A stretch of 64,000 bases of DNA from Symbiodinium natans (taxonomy: Eukaryota > Sar > Dinophyceae > Suessiales > Symbiodiniaceae). Shown piece by piece: positions 1 to 11,078 of this stretch (position 1 is its first letter; each line of letters starts with the position of its first letter). The position numbers and the translations under genes were made by a program. The DNA lies in assembly GCA_905221605.1 (NCBI GenBank), contig CAJNDS010000491.1, positions 372,001 to 436,000 of the forward strand. The letters are read 5' to 3'. A model generated the notes under the pieces. That model saw only the letters and a list, made by a program, of their open reading frames with translations, ran no database searches and was not told where the DNA came from.

Positions 1-587
1 TAATAACAAGAAGAACAATCATCATAATAAGGCTCTGAGCCCCTCCTCAACCTAAGACCTCGCAAAGCGAAGCCTCGCAAAGACCAAGGAGGCGGGCGGC
101 GGTGCAGGAAGTGCCCGAGCCCTCATCGGAGGTATCGGAGGCCGGGATGAAACCCCCGAGAGAAGCTTCGGAAGAGGAGTGTTTAGAAGCTTTGAGGGTT
201 TTGACTTTTGCTTTTTCAGGAGATGTGTCTCTTCAAACCAGGTTAAGAGCATAAGAGAACGTCCGAAACCGTCGGCAACGAGGATGGCAGGGCCTGTAGA
301 ATTTTGGGTTTGATGTCTTGGGGTTCGTGGAGCGGTTTACGGCTGAGAATTGAGGCGGGTGTCACAAGAGAAGGATTAAGATTCAAGTAGGCGTGGGGAG
401 ATGGCAACGCTTTACAAACAAAGAAGGCTTTCACTGTAGCTCACGATCTCTGCTCACATTGCGGCCCCAAACACAAGGCCCCAAAATCACCCAAGGGCCC
501 TGAACCCCTAAAACCACCTCAGAACCAGACCTGAACTCCCCTAAGAAACCGGAGGAAAAAGCAAGAAACTCGAACAAAGAGCCCACA

Positions 588-3500
588 GCGCACGAAGTGC
601 CACTTTGCGGAGGCGGCACCGGAGCCGTCAGGCTCCGAGGCGTCCGAGGCCTCGGACCTCTCCGCCGAGCTGCAGGCGCAGGCGTGGCAGCAGGGACTTC
701 AGATGCGTCCCCTGAGGAAGGTCGATCTCAGGGTTTTCCCAGGTTCCTTTTTTTACAAGGGTTTGGGCTTCGGAGTTGGGGGGTTGGATCTTGTTGAGGG
801 TTTTCGGGTTAGCCGTCTCCATGGTCCGGTGTGCAAATTCCAGCGGACTTGGCAGGAGGAAGCAAGCCGTCAGTTCCACCAGATGGAGACCTGCTGCGAG
901 GGCTGAGTAGTCTAGGTCGAGGTTTCTGCGGGAGGAACAGGCCCCCCTTGGAGCATCTTGGGCTGGTGTGTTTGTTTTGGGTCAGGCTTTTAGCGATCAG
1001 ATGCTGTGCTTGACTCCCAGCCACCACCGGAACACCTCAGTAGACGCCGTGTCAGCGCAGCAGGGGTCAAAGCATGCTAAAGTCGTACTAAATGTCTGAT
1101 GCACAATTTTCAAATGTTCTTGGTTAGTTTATTTTTACTTTAGCAATATTTAATATTATTATGCGCCCTGATCCCCCGCTTTGTTTCGGAGAGCTCCAGG
1201 AGAGCTGTGCCAAGAACGCGTGGCAGCAGGCGAAGGCCATGGCAGAAGCCCTGGCGCAGCAGAAGGAAGAGGCTGGAGAAACTCGAAACCCCAACGGTTT
1301 AGGGTTTAGCGTTTAGGATTTCAGAGTGACCCAAAAAACAACTCCCACAAGCTCCAAACTCTGGAGGCCTCAGAATGAAGCCCCGAAGGCCCTTAGCGCC
1401 CGATGAGCCCCGAGCCCTGCGCTACAATTCCACGTTCGCCTCAGCTCGGAGGAGGATGCGCAAGCCGATGCTCGGAGGAGGCTCGCCAAGGCGGGCTGGG
1501 GGGTTGGGGGGGGTGGGGGAAGGAAAGATCGGGCTCGGGAATGCCTCGCCAGAACCTGTAAACAAGGCCTCCCTCCACAACCCGCATTGAGCCTAGTTCT
1601 TACTAGGGGAAGAAGGGGCTGAGTGGGAGGCCAAGTTCCCCTCGCCAGGCGCAGGCAAGTCGCCAGGCTGCCGAAGCCAGAGTCGCCGAGGCCGGGGAGG
1701 GGTCTTTTCAGCCCCTTCGGGAGATTATCTTGACAGCAAGGTGTCTATCCTTGCAAACACACCGGTGTTTACGCACGCCAGCCTATTTCTGAACTTATGG
1801 CGCTTCTTTGAGACAGCCATCTTGTTCAGGCGCGTAAGAAATACCTCCGAAATCGCGCCCTTCACCGTTTATCATCTTTTTGAGTCTGGGGAATGGGTGA
1901 ATTCTTCGGTGTACATATGAAGGCCCCGAGTGTTGCTTGATTCTTGTTTTCATGTTCAGTGTTGAGGGGTTTAGGGGTGTATCGGCTTTTTTTGTAGTTT
2001 TTTTTGGGGCCCAATAGTGTCGAGGCCCTTGTGCTGAACCTACAACATGGAAGTTGTTCAGAAACACCATGTCTATCAACTCCATATGAAGAGGATTCCC
2101 GAAGAAGGGACTGCAATCAAGAGCAGCTCTCAATTACTTCTGGAGGTGCCTGCCCCCTGCGGCTTAGGTGGAGACATCGCTGGAATCCCTTCGCACGGAG
2201 ATCAAGCAGGTCACGTGTTCGCCCTGCTGGGATCTGCTTCTTCACGACTTGCAGCTCTCAGGTCCATACGTATGATGCATCCTGGAACTCAGGGTCCAGG
2301 GCACTTGACGCAGGACAGAGTATTGCATCAGATGACAGCTTATCTTTCAATCGGTAATCTTACCTCTTATCATCTGACTGCTTGTGCGTCGATGCCCTCC
2401 TTCACAGCTGTTGGTTCGAGCCCCCCAATGCTAAACGAGGGCCCAAACATGCCTCAGCCCTAAGATGCTAAAACCCCGGAAGGCAACAACAAAAACACTC
2501 CACACTCAGTCAGCCTGTACGCAACATCGATGGCAATCTCCCAAAAGCTCCCTGACCGCGAAAGGTGGAGGAGGAGTCCCATCAGCGCATCGCCAGCCTG
2601 CGAAGTGAGGTGACTCTCGGGGGTGGTTGTGGGGGGGGGGGGGGAGTTGTGCGAGTTGAGGAGGCAGAGTCTGGTTTTGAAAGGCTCGCTACATGTCTAA
2701 CCAGTACAATGTACCTTATTATGGCAGAGTGGAATGTCTTTTTCTTGCAGGGGGTCTTTGGGGCTTGCCAAGAGACCTCAGCAGCGTGGGAGCACACACT
2801 CACCAGTTCCACCGCCAGGCTTAGGGGTTTAGGGTTCCATCGCAACAGAGTCTTTTTGAGTTTTTGCGTTGCTATGCGCTGAACGAGATCCTAGCCTTGC
2901 ACTTATGAGTGGCTGCTGGTGTGTCGCTACTTCGTGCGGCCGCTCTGGGTTCCCTAGCTGAAAACACATTTGCGTTTCATGAGTACTGCTTGCAGGCAAG
3001 CACAGGTATAGAACATAAGTCATTATTTTTGATTTTCTTACAGTGTAGTATGACCTGACAAAGGATGAGACGAGGGTTATGAGTTAGAAGGCAAAAGACT
3101 CGAGTACATATGTCTGGAGCCTGGGGAAGGCAGAGGCCGCCTCATGCCAGAAGGACACCTGCCTCGCAGAGGCCACGAAGTGAGGGGGGCGGGATTCGGC
3201 TTTCGAACGGTTTCGGGCCTTTTGGGTTGAGGACTGGCACAGGCAAGCCTGGAGCGGAAGTTGCTTCAGGTTGAAGCGTGAATATGACAAGTATTTATCA
3301 TAGAAGTGTCTGCATAAGCAAGAAGAAACATTCATCTTATAAGTCGACTTGCATCTGTTGCGAAGTACAGGCCTCATCCTGAGAAAAGACCTGGGGAATT
3401 GTCTTGTAGAGGCGCAGCCCTCAAATCGAAGCCCTTGGGTCCAGTGTCTTTGATCCCAAGGGCTACCCAGGCAAACCCTCGTCAGCACCCCTGGCCTTTC

Positions 3501-6500
3501 AACCCAAGCGAGCAACCTGGGCTCTTCAGGGTTAAAAAGAGATGAAACCAAAACCCCATGCCCCCGAGGCCGACCCGGTTGTTTCTTGAGGCCCTGGCCA
3601 CTGCGCAGGGCGCCAAGGAAGATGCCCAGCGCCATCTGCAGCACGGAGCTCAGAAGGAGCCCGAAGTTCCTTGGGGCGAGATCAAGATCGTTCGGCTCCA
3701 AATGTCTCAGCAGCCCACTTACTTGCAAAAAGGTTTTTGGGTGCCTTTTTCATTTAGCTTTCTTTACTGCAGAACGTTAACAGTATGCCCAGCATCAATC
3801 TCAGGATATACAAGCCTTTTTTGGGGACGAAGTTAGCTAAGCGACCCGCTTCAGCGGCCCCGCCCGCTTTTTGAAGTTTTGAGTCTGTTTGGTGGTATGA
3901 GGCTCTCCGACACGCTGGCATGCTCTTGACCCCCCCATCCCCCGAAAAAACTCCAGCCTGCAAACTCCTTAAGACTCTCAACCCCGAACTCTCAAATTCT
4001 AAGCCCTAAACCCTCCCCGAAACAGTGAACCCAAAATCCACACTACTATTATATATATATATATATACACCCTAAACTCTGAATCATAAATTCTAACGCC
4101 CTGAGCCCTCCTAGATCCTTTGCACAAGGTCCTTGGAGCAGCGTTGCTCTGCAGAGCTGCGCCTTGCGAAGGAGACTCACGCAGCCTTTGGCTTCAGGGC
4201 AAGGGGTTTACGATATTCGGGGTACCTTATCGGGGTCCTCATTATAAGAAGGGGGTCCTACTATTTGGGAGTTTTTTTTCAGGTGTCCGTATTGTCGTAA
4301 ACCCCGGATAGATGGCCAAGCTGACACATCTGACCAGCCGAGAGGAGAAGTATGCGGATGAGCAGGAGGCCGCGTCTTTGATCTCAGACGGCCCCAAAAC
4401 CCCACATTGCTGAATCTTTTAGGCGCTAATGAAACCCTAAACCCGAAATTTTTGGAGTTTAAACCCCACTCAACGCCAAGCCCAAATCATCCCACATCAC
4501 AGACCCCCCCAAAAAAAACCACAAGAAACGAACAAAAGAAAAGAAGAAACAAAAAACACAAACAAGGCGGTATTGGGTGTCAATGTACATGAGCTTGTCC
4601 ATTTGCCAGGTGCTGCTGCAAAACTTGGCCGACCACCAGCTGAAAGCGCAGGGCAGCGGGGCTCAGCGAGTTTTCGTCAGGTTCTGACGTTGGGGGGCCT
4701 CGGACTTGGGCTTGGGGTCGTGCTTCGCGTCCGGCGAAGTTTTTTTTGCAGGTGCTTGGGTGCTTTGCCTTTGGGGGCCCCAATATAGACCCCCAACTAG
4801 TCAGATCTAAGGTACCCCCTAAGTTCGGAAACGCCCATATTCCCCGACATCCAAAGTTGAATCCACAAGCCCAGGCCCGGTCCTCGAGCTGGAAGCGCGG
4901 GCCGAGGCGCAGAGGCACGCTCCGCTTCTCCCTGCCACTCTCCGCTTCTCTGCCTCTCTGCCTCTCTGTGGCTGTTGCCGTGTGTGTTCGTGTGTGTCTC
5001 TGTGTCTCTCTCTCTCTCTCTGTGAGTGTGTGTGTGTGTGTCCCTGTTTGTGTGTGTGTGTGTGTGTCTCTCTCTCTCTCTCTGTGAGAGAGAGTGTGTG
5101 TGTGAAGTCACCGAGCATGCGATCAAGACATTCCACACGAGAGCACCTTACACAGGATGCCGATCTTTGTCTTTCAGGAGCAAAGGGGCACAGGCCCACC
5201 GTGGTACCTGTGCCGACAAAGCTACCGATTGGATACCGATTGGCCATCGTTGTGTACCTGCAAGTGATCCTGAACGCAACCACATCCCACAGCCTCGCTG
5301 TGCATTGGTACATTATCGCTGTTTTTTTAGGCATTGGAACATCCAAATTGCCAATTGCCAGTTCACATAAAGCACCATTCTTCCATCTTCTCCCTCGACC
5401 TGCTCCTCCTCTCAGTCTGTGCTCTGTCTCTGTCTCTGTGTGTGTGTGTGTGTGCGTGTGAGCATGTACAAAAGACTGATGGCATCCGTTACGTCCCAAT
5501 AAGTTCGTGGAGTGTTTGCAGGAGGTCATATGGGGTTTTAAGGGACTCAAAGCTTTGTCAATTTGACCATGGCAAAAGGCAGGCGGCTGGAGCCGAAGCG
5601 CGGGCGCAAGAGGCGGCGGCCGGCGCCCAAGCGGGATGGGATGTTTCCAGTTTGGCTAGTCGTCATACAATTATCTCATCCGAGCTCCGGGGGAGGGGAT
5701 CGGGCGGGGTGGGTGGTGTGGGGGGCTGTGGGATAGTCTTCTGACATATGGCCCCGAGTGCCCAGGCCCCGCAGCTGGCAGCACTGAAGTGCCGGACTCA
5801 GAACCGAGCACTTGAGCCTTGCGTTTGGTCCCTGGCTGTCCCCTACTCTTCGGGTTTAAGGGTTTAGGGCCCAGGATGGGCCAGAAGAATCAAGAAGCTT
5901 TAGACTCAGCTGACTCGAGCATAGTCTGAAAGTCCTCATTGTCCGACCCCCCTCAGATTCTCAGCAAGGTCGGAGGTGGTCGAGGCGGAGCGTCGGGCAG
6001 CGGCCTCAGAGGAGGCGCGCCCTCCCTTTTTTTGTTGGGTCCGTGGGGCCTTCTTGAGGAGTCCTTCTTTTGTTCCCGAGGTCTGAAGGCGGAGTCTAAC
6101 ACTCAAAACACTCAAGGGCCCAAGGAAAAACATGCAAACTGGATCTTTGACCCCTGAGCTCCACAAGCCGAGAGAAGCTCGCCCCCCCACCCCCCCTCCC
6201 CACCAGAAAAGAAAAAACAAAAAAGAACCTCGAAGAGCAGCTTGGGGTGAAGCGCTTGCAGCTCAGCCAACTTGCACGCAGGCTTGGCGGCGTGCGGAGG
6301 ACCGGGCGCTGGCTGAGGAAGCAAGGCGCGAGTTTTTGGACTCGTGGGGGTTTTAGGGGCTAAGGGGTTAAGGGTTTAGGGCAAAAGGTTTAGGGTAACC
6401 AGGGTTTGGGGGGACCAGGGTTTGGAAGCAGGTGTAGGGATCCTGGGCATCGGAAGCATGCATGGTTGTCGGGTTTTGGGGTAAAGAATTAGAGGTTCTC

Positions 6501-6880
6501 GAGCCACGAGTTTGGATCCTTGAATGCACGGCTGGCTATTAGTACCCGCAACCCTGCCCTAGAAAAACCCCCAAAGCCCCCTCAACCCCCAGAGCCTTTA
6601 AGCCTCTCAAACCCTGAACTCCCAAACGCCCTACCCTGAACCCTTACAAGCCCTACCCTGAACCCCTACAAGCTCTACAAACGCTAAAGGCCCTAAACAC
6701 TAAACCCTTAACCCTAAACTTTAAACTTTAAACCCTAAACTTTAAACCCTAAACCCTACACCATAAGCCCTAAACCCTAAACCCTAAACCCTCAAAAGCC
6801 TGAAAGGCTGTGGGATTCCTGCCAGGCTGGCACAGCTCCTGGCGCGGATGCCGCAGGCGGAGGCCGCGGATGCTACGGCG
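588..6880 (+). CDS. Multi-exon gene for a long Ala/Glu/Gln-rich coiled-coil protein (both ends unresolved)
   Basis: Many short GC-rich blocks on the + strand read as charged, alanine-rich helix in one frame each, bounded by AG|G acceptors and GT, GC or GA donors. Clear examples: about 588-720 (ends LQMRPLRK before a GT donor at 721), 1192-1280, 1438-1495, 1645-1697, 2168-2209 (VETSLESLRTEIKQ), 2565-2609 (VEEESHQRIASLRSE), 3591-3655, 4129-4200, 4311-4388, 4610-4671, 5579-5636, 5969-6020, 6282-6330 and 6826-6880. The 42- and 45-nt exons at 2168 and 2565 are whole codons flanked by matching phase-0 introns, which supports the model. The introns carry TTTAGGG runs and simple repeats. No catalytic domain is visible; a structural coiled-coil role is inferred from composition only. 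Neither a start codon nor a 3' end could be fixed. The style matches the gene at 45.7-50.8 kb. Confidence 0.55.
4048..4070. repeat. (AT)n microsatellite
   Basis: Uninterrupted alternating AT run inside an intron-like stretch. Confidence 0.9.
4206..4302. mobile_element. Short palindromic repeat (MITE-like), copy 1
   Basis: The copy begins GTTTACGATATTCGGGG and ends GTCGTAAAC, so its ends are inverted. It contains GGGGTACC and GGGGTCC words shared with copies near 4750, 51737, 55906 and 57927. It lies in an intron of the coiled-coil gene. It is too short to encode anything and would need a transposase in trans. Confidence 0.5.
4750..4832. mobile_element. Degenerate copy of the same short palindromic repeat
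   Basis: Contains CCCCAATATAGACCCCC and GGTACCCCCTAAGTTCGG followed by AAAC, matching the right half of the 51737 copy. The left arm is poorly preserved. Confidence 0.35.
4979..5105. repeat. Compound (TG)n/(TC)n microsatellite
   Basis: Alternating blocks of TG and TC dinucleotides. A shorter TG/TC tract occurs at about 5413-5460. Open frames across this area on both strands are simple-sequence artefacts. Confidence 0.9.
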
Positions 6881-7780
6881 TAGCCCTCGACGAACTCTTC
6901 TTGGAGTTGAGGGACTTGCCCTACCTGCCCTGAGCCTAGGCTCTAATAAACCCCAAACCCCAAACCCCAAACCCTAAGCCCTAAGCCCTAAGCCCTAAGC
7001 CCTAAACCCTAAACCCTAAACCCTAAACCCTAAACCCTAAACCCTAAACCCTAAACCCTAAACCTTAAGTAGGGTTGATGGTCCACGGGTTGAGGGTCGA
7101 GGCGATCATGTCTTGGATGAATCAGCTTTTTCCCGCTCACAACTCTAAACCCCAAACCCTAAACCCTAAACCTAAACCCTGAACCCTGAACCCTGAACTA
7201 AACCTCGAACCCTGAACCGTAAACCCCATTCCTGAGCTCAGTTGCGCGAGGGTTGCCGAGGGTTTCTGACGTTGAAGTCGGCTCCCTGCAGCTGCGGGGC
7301 TCCGTGCCGCAGGCGTATGCCAAAGTGACTGACTAAGGTTAAGGGTTTAGGGTTTAGGGTTTAGGGTTTGGGGTTTAGGGTTCCTTCACTATGACCATCT
7401 TTGGCACTTAGGACATTCCAGCATAGGAGCACATTTACAGACGCCTGCTGGCTCTTCGGGTCTATAGCCGGACCGAGGCCCTAAACCCTAAAGCCTAAAC
7501 CCTAAACCCTAAACCCCAAGCCCTAATAAACTCTAAACCCTAAACCCTTTGAGGCTTGGGGTTTGGGGGTCCGAGCCCAGAATCCTGCGTTTTTTGTTTC
7601 GGCGTGGCCTCAGCATGTTCAGCGCACTGCAATGGATCTTTTCTTGCGCCTACCGGCCAGACAAAGACTGGGGGGAGAGAGCCTGGGCATCGAATCAGGG
7701 TTTAGGGTTTCGGGTTTAGGGTTTAGGGTTTAGGGTTTAGGGTTCAGGGTTCAGGGTTGAGGGTTCAGGGTTTAGGGTGT
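6690..7780. repeat. Cluster of interstitial telomere-type repeats in both orientations
   Basis: CCCTAAA repeats run from about 6690, with a nearly pure array at about 7001-7063. More CCCTAAA lies around 7140-7235 and 7478-7548. TTTAGGG orientation appears at about 7340-7382 and 7698-7780. Variants such as CCCTAAG and CCCTGAA are mixed in. Exon-like sequence sits between blocks (6826-6880 and perhaps 7262-7330), so this is not a chromosome end. Confidence 0.9.
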
Positions 7781-8389
7781 CAGCCACATTCTTGAGGTCT
7801 TGTCTTTTGAATTGGGCAGCTGTAGTGTTGTCAGCAGGTCAATGAATACTAGACCTTCAGCCCGAACTTAGCAAACCGAAGCCCTTCAACGATCCACATC
7901 AGACGGACACGGACACTTCTTCTGCCTCAGCGTAGATCAGGGTGTTCCGGACCCACCCCAAGCCTTGCCGAATCCTGCCGAACCCCGCCGAGCCCCGACA
8001 GCCCATACAGACCCCAAGCGTTGGCCTTCGAGCGCGCTTCTGAATCCTGCATCCTTTCGAATCCGAGACTCAGGCGACACCTTTGAAACGAGCCTCGACC
8101 TGCCTCCGGAGGATCCCAGTTCCTTGGCACACCTGGGTGGGGGCGGGGGGTTCGTTGCTCACAGGGCGTGGGGGTGGGGGGGGGGCCGTTGTTGCCTTCG
8201 GAAGCGCAAATGTGGACGTGTGGTGTCCCATGCGATGACGGAAGGGGGGAAAGAACTATCCGGGACGTACTCCAGAGTCTGGAGTACTACTGGGCTTTGC
8301 CTGGTGCTCGCCGGGGATTTTGGTGCAGGAGTTTTCGTTCATCGGATGTGCAGAGCCTCTGGGTTTTCTAAGGTCCAAGGATCAGCTAG

Positions 8390-8592
8390 CGACCATAACT
8401 GGAGCAGTGGATGCGGGTGTCGCTCTCAAAAGTATGTGCAGTCGCACAGTGACAGCTCAAGCTGCCCCAACACGGCCCCCGGAGAATGCCACAGCCCAGG
8501 ATTGGTTGCATCTTTTGGCTTCGGCTTCGGAGGCTACGACATCGAGACTTGCTTCTGCAATGCTTGACCGGTCAAGCCTTTGGTACTCCTAG
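8390..8592 (+). other. Possible exon, unidentified
   Basis: A + frame reads a plausible helical peptide containing AQDWLHLLASASEATTSR and ends in a stop at 8590-8592. No family is recognised and splice sites are not resolved. It could belong to a transcript between the coiled-coil gene and the glycosyltransferase-like gene, or be chance. Confidence 0.2.
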
Positions 8593-8599
8593 GGCGCTC

Positions 8600-11070
8600 C
8601 AGTCGCCCCAGTCCAAAAGTCCAAAAGCATTCCAGGATTTGACTACCAAACGCTCGACATCGGAAGGAGTTGAATAGACTAATGTATTTGTCACAGCCTG
8701 CACTTGCTACACCCCAACCCCTCGACTCTTCAACCCTTTGCTAGAGGCTTCGAAAGTGTTAGAGGGTTCAAAAGCATGAGCCGCAAGGCATATGTAAGGG
8801 CTCCAAGGCTAAAAGCCCTTGTAACGACCTTGAGAGGGAAGCAGCAGCTGGGGCCATATGCACCCAGAAGCGCACCAACCCCGGAGCATCCCCGACGTGA
8901 GAGGGTGTTGGGGCAGTTGAGGGTTCAAGTTTAGGGGTGTAGATGGGTGTAGGGACGACCCAAATCCCTACAGCCTAGGAAGGGGTCGCATTCTCACTGG
9001 AGTCGGAACTTAGAGTCATGACAACATCTCAAGCTTGGGCCACCTTCCCCAAAAGGAGGGAAGCCCACGTCCTGCCCAGGACAAGCAAGGCCGATTTGGC
9101 TTTGCAGCTGCCTTGCAGTCGTTTCCGGACCCCACCGTGGTGGTGTGCCTTGGCACCGTCGCAGAGATTCGCTTCGAATGCTTCGTAAGGTGCAAAATGC
9201 CATCCTAACCTACTTCTTCTAGGATTTAGGCCCGATGCAACCCCAACAAAGCCCTGAGCCCACAACGCCCTTAGAGGTTGATACTTCATGGGTCACGTAG
9301 CCCGGCAAGGCTGTGCTGCAAGGTACTCAGATCACTTGCATGGCTTTTCCCTTTTTTTTGGGGGGGCGGGGGGGGTGGTTCAACTGGCCGGTTGGAAAGG
9401 GGCTGGGAGGACACACCTGAAGGGACATGCGACAATGAAGCAAGCAGGGGCTATGCCTTGCCAATGTCCAGCCTTGGGCCTTGGATTCCTGAAGGCTCCA
9501 AAGCCCCATAGCTGTTCCTCTCGGAGTCCCTTCTAAGTTGGGAACAGCGCCTGCCGTAGGTTTCTCGACGTGGACGGAGTGCTGCACGCCTCGGCAGCTG
9601 GGTCGCCGGTTGGCTGGGGGGGGGGGGGGGGGGTTGAAACTTGAAATGTACGACTTTGCAGCTTCAGGCTTGACTTGTTTTGGGCTTGAACTTGGTGTAG
9701 TAGCACAAGTGTGTGTCAAACACCAAGTGTGGACTGCGTGGACAGTACCCTAAATCCCCCCTGCCTGAGGATGGCATACAGCGCTTCAATGAGACTTCCA
9801 TGCTCGCCCTGCGGTATCTTGCGACCCTGCTGAGAAGCAGCTGATTCGGGCTTAGGGGGTTTCGGTTTCAGGGCCGACTTTGGGTTTGGGCGACTGGGCT
9901 CGGGAACAGCAATCGCGGGGCTTGACTTCCCTTTTCCGAGCTGCCTGCAAACAGGAGCTAGGAGTCAGCAGCTCTACTTCATCCGCAAGCTAGATCATCC
10001 ATACTTAGCGTACACCTTCGAGCTTGCTATTGAGAAGTCAGGGCTGAGCCTTTGCGGAGTAGGAGCAAGGCTCACGGGATTTAGGGAGGAGGAGGAGTTG
10101 GGCGGAGGTGCTGAGCTGCAATGCCACGGTCGTCCTCAGCTCTGCCTGGCCCCTCGGCAGGAAGAGCTCGGAGACGTAGATGGTCCCGTTTTGGGTCTCC
10201 ATTACAGTAGCCATTACAGTACAGTGCCATTACAGCCTAGGAACCCTCGTAGTCGGTTTGCAGGGTACCAATAAAGAAGGGGAAAAAAACGGCACGCCCC
10301 AGATGGACGTTTAGGATGAACGGGCTCCTGCTGGAAGACCCCTTGAAGTCGTGAACATTTGTCATGCACATGGCTCTGCTTGGAGCAAATGGGAAGCCCA
10401 CCATGCTCACCCTCAACCGAAACCGCAAGTGATCCCAACGTCCTCAATTCTTCGGAATAGCCAGTAGTCGTTGCGAGCCCCATAGCCCTTTTGAGGGGCC
10501 GCAGCCCCTGGGGTTTTGGGGCAAACCCGAAACCTCCAAAACCTTCCAGGAGGGCCAATAACCACTGGTAGCCTCTGCTTTGCAATCTGTTTTACATGAA
10601 AAGGCTACCAAACTAAACAGGCGCCCTAGACTAACTCTCTGGGATTCCCTGCGGAAAGAAAGGCGCCGCTCGCCTCGACAGCTGGCGCTGGCAGATGCGA
10701 CGCTGCGCAAGCACGGCCTAGCAGGCGGGTCGGGGAGTTCAAGGTTTGGGGCCGGGCTTCGAGTCTATGCCAAAGTGCAAAGGCTCAAGGGAATCAAAGG
10801 CAAAATCTTGCAATTTGGTGATGGAGCTTCATTCGGCTGACTGATCGGCTGTATTGTGTTCTCCTGCCTCGCTGCATGCAGTTCACCTGCCCTTCACAGA
10901 CAGCAGGCGGTAAGACATGTCGTGGTGAATCAGGGTGCCCCCAAGTCAATGAAGGCAACTGACCATACGAGGTAACCGCAGTACACGTAAGGTGAGGCAG
11001 TGAGGCACGCCTGATGGCAGACAAGGGGAGCCTAAGAGAGCTGCGCTGCATCGGGAAAGGCACCGATTTT
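8600..11070. other. Mostly non-coding or intronic stretch
   Basis: GC-rich with several poly-G runs (9360-9376, 9618-9633) and no confident exon. A short block at about 10672-10730 reads LALADATLRKHGLAGG on + and may be an upstream exon of the gene that follows. Nothing else could be supported. Confidence 0.3.
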
Positions 11071-11078
11071 CACCTAAG

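Noticed and set aside
4819-5550. Open frames with His/Thr/Arg/Glu repeats
   Set aside because: They are produced by the (TG)n/(TC)n microsatellites in three frames on both strands.
6690-7065. True chromosome end at the CCCTAAA array
   Set aside because: Exon-like sequence follows within and after the array, and further arrays in the opposite orientation lie downstream.
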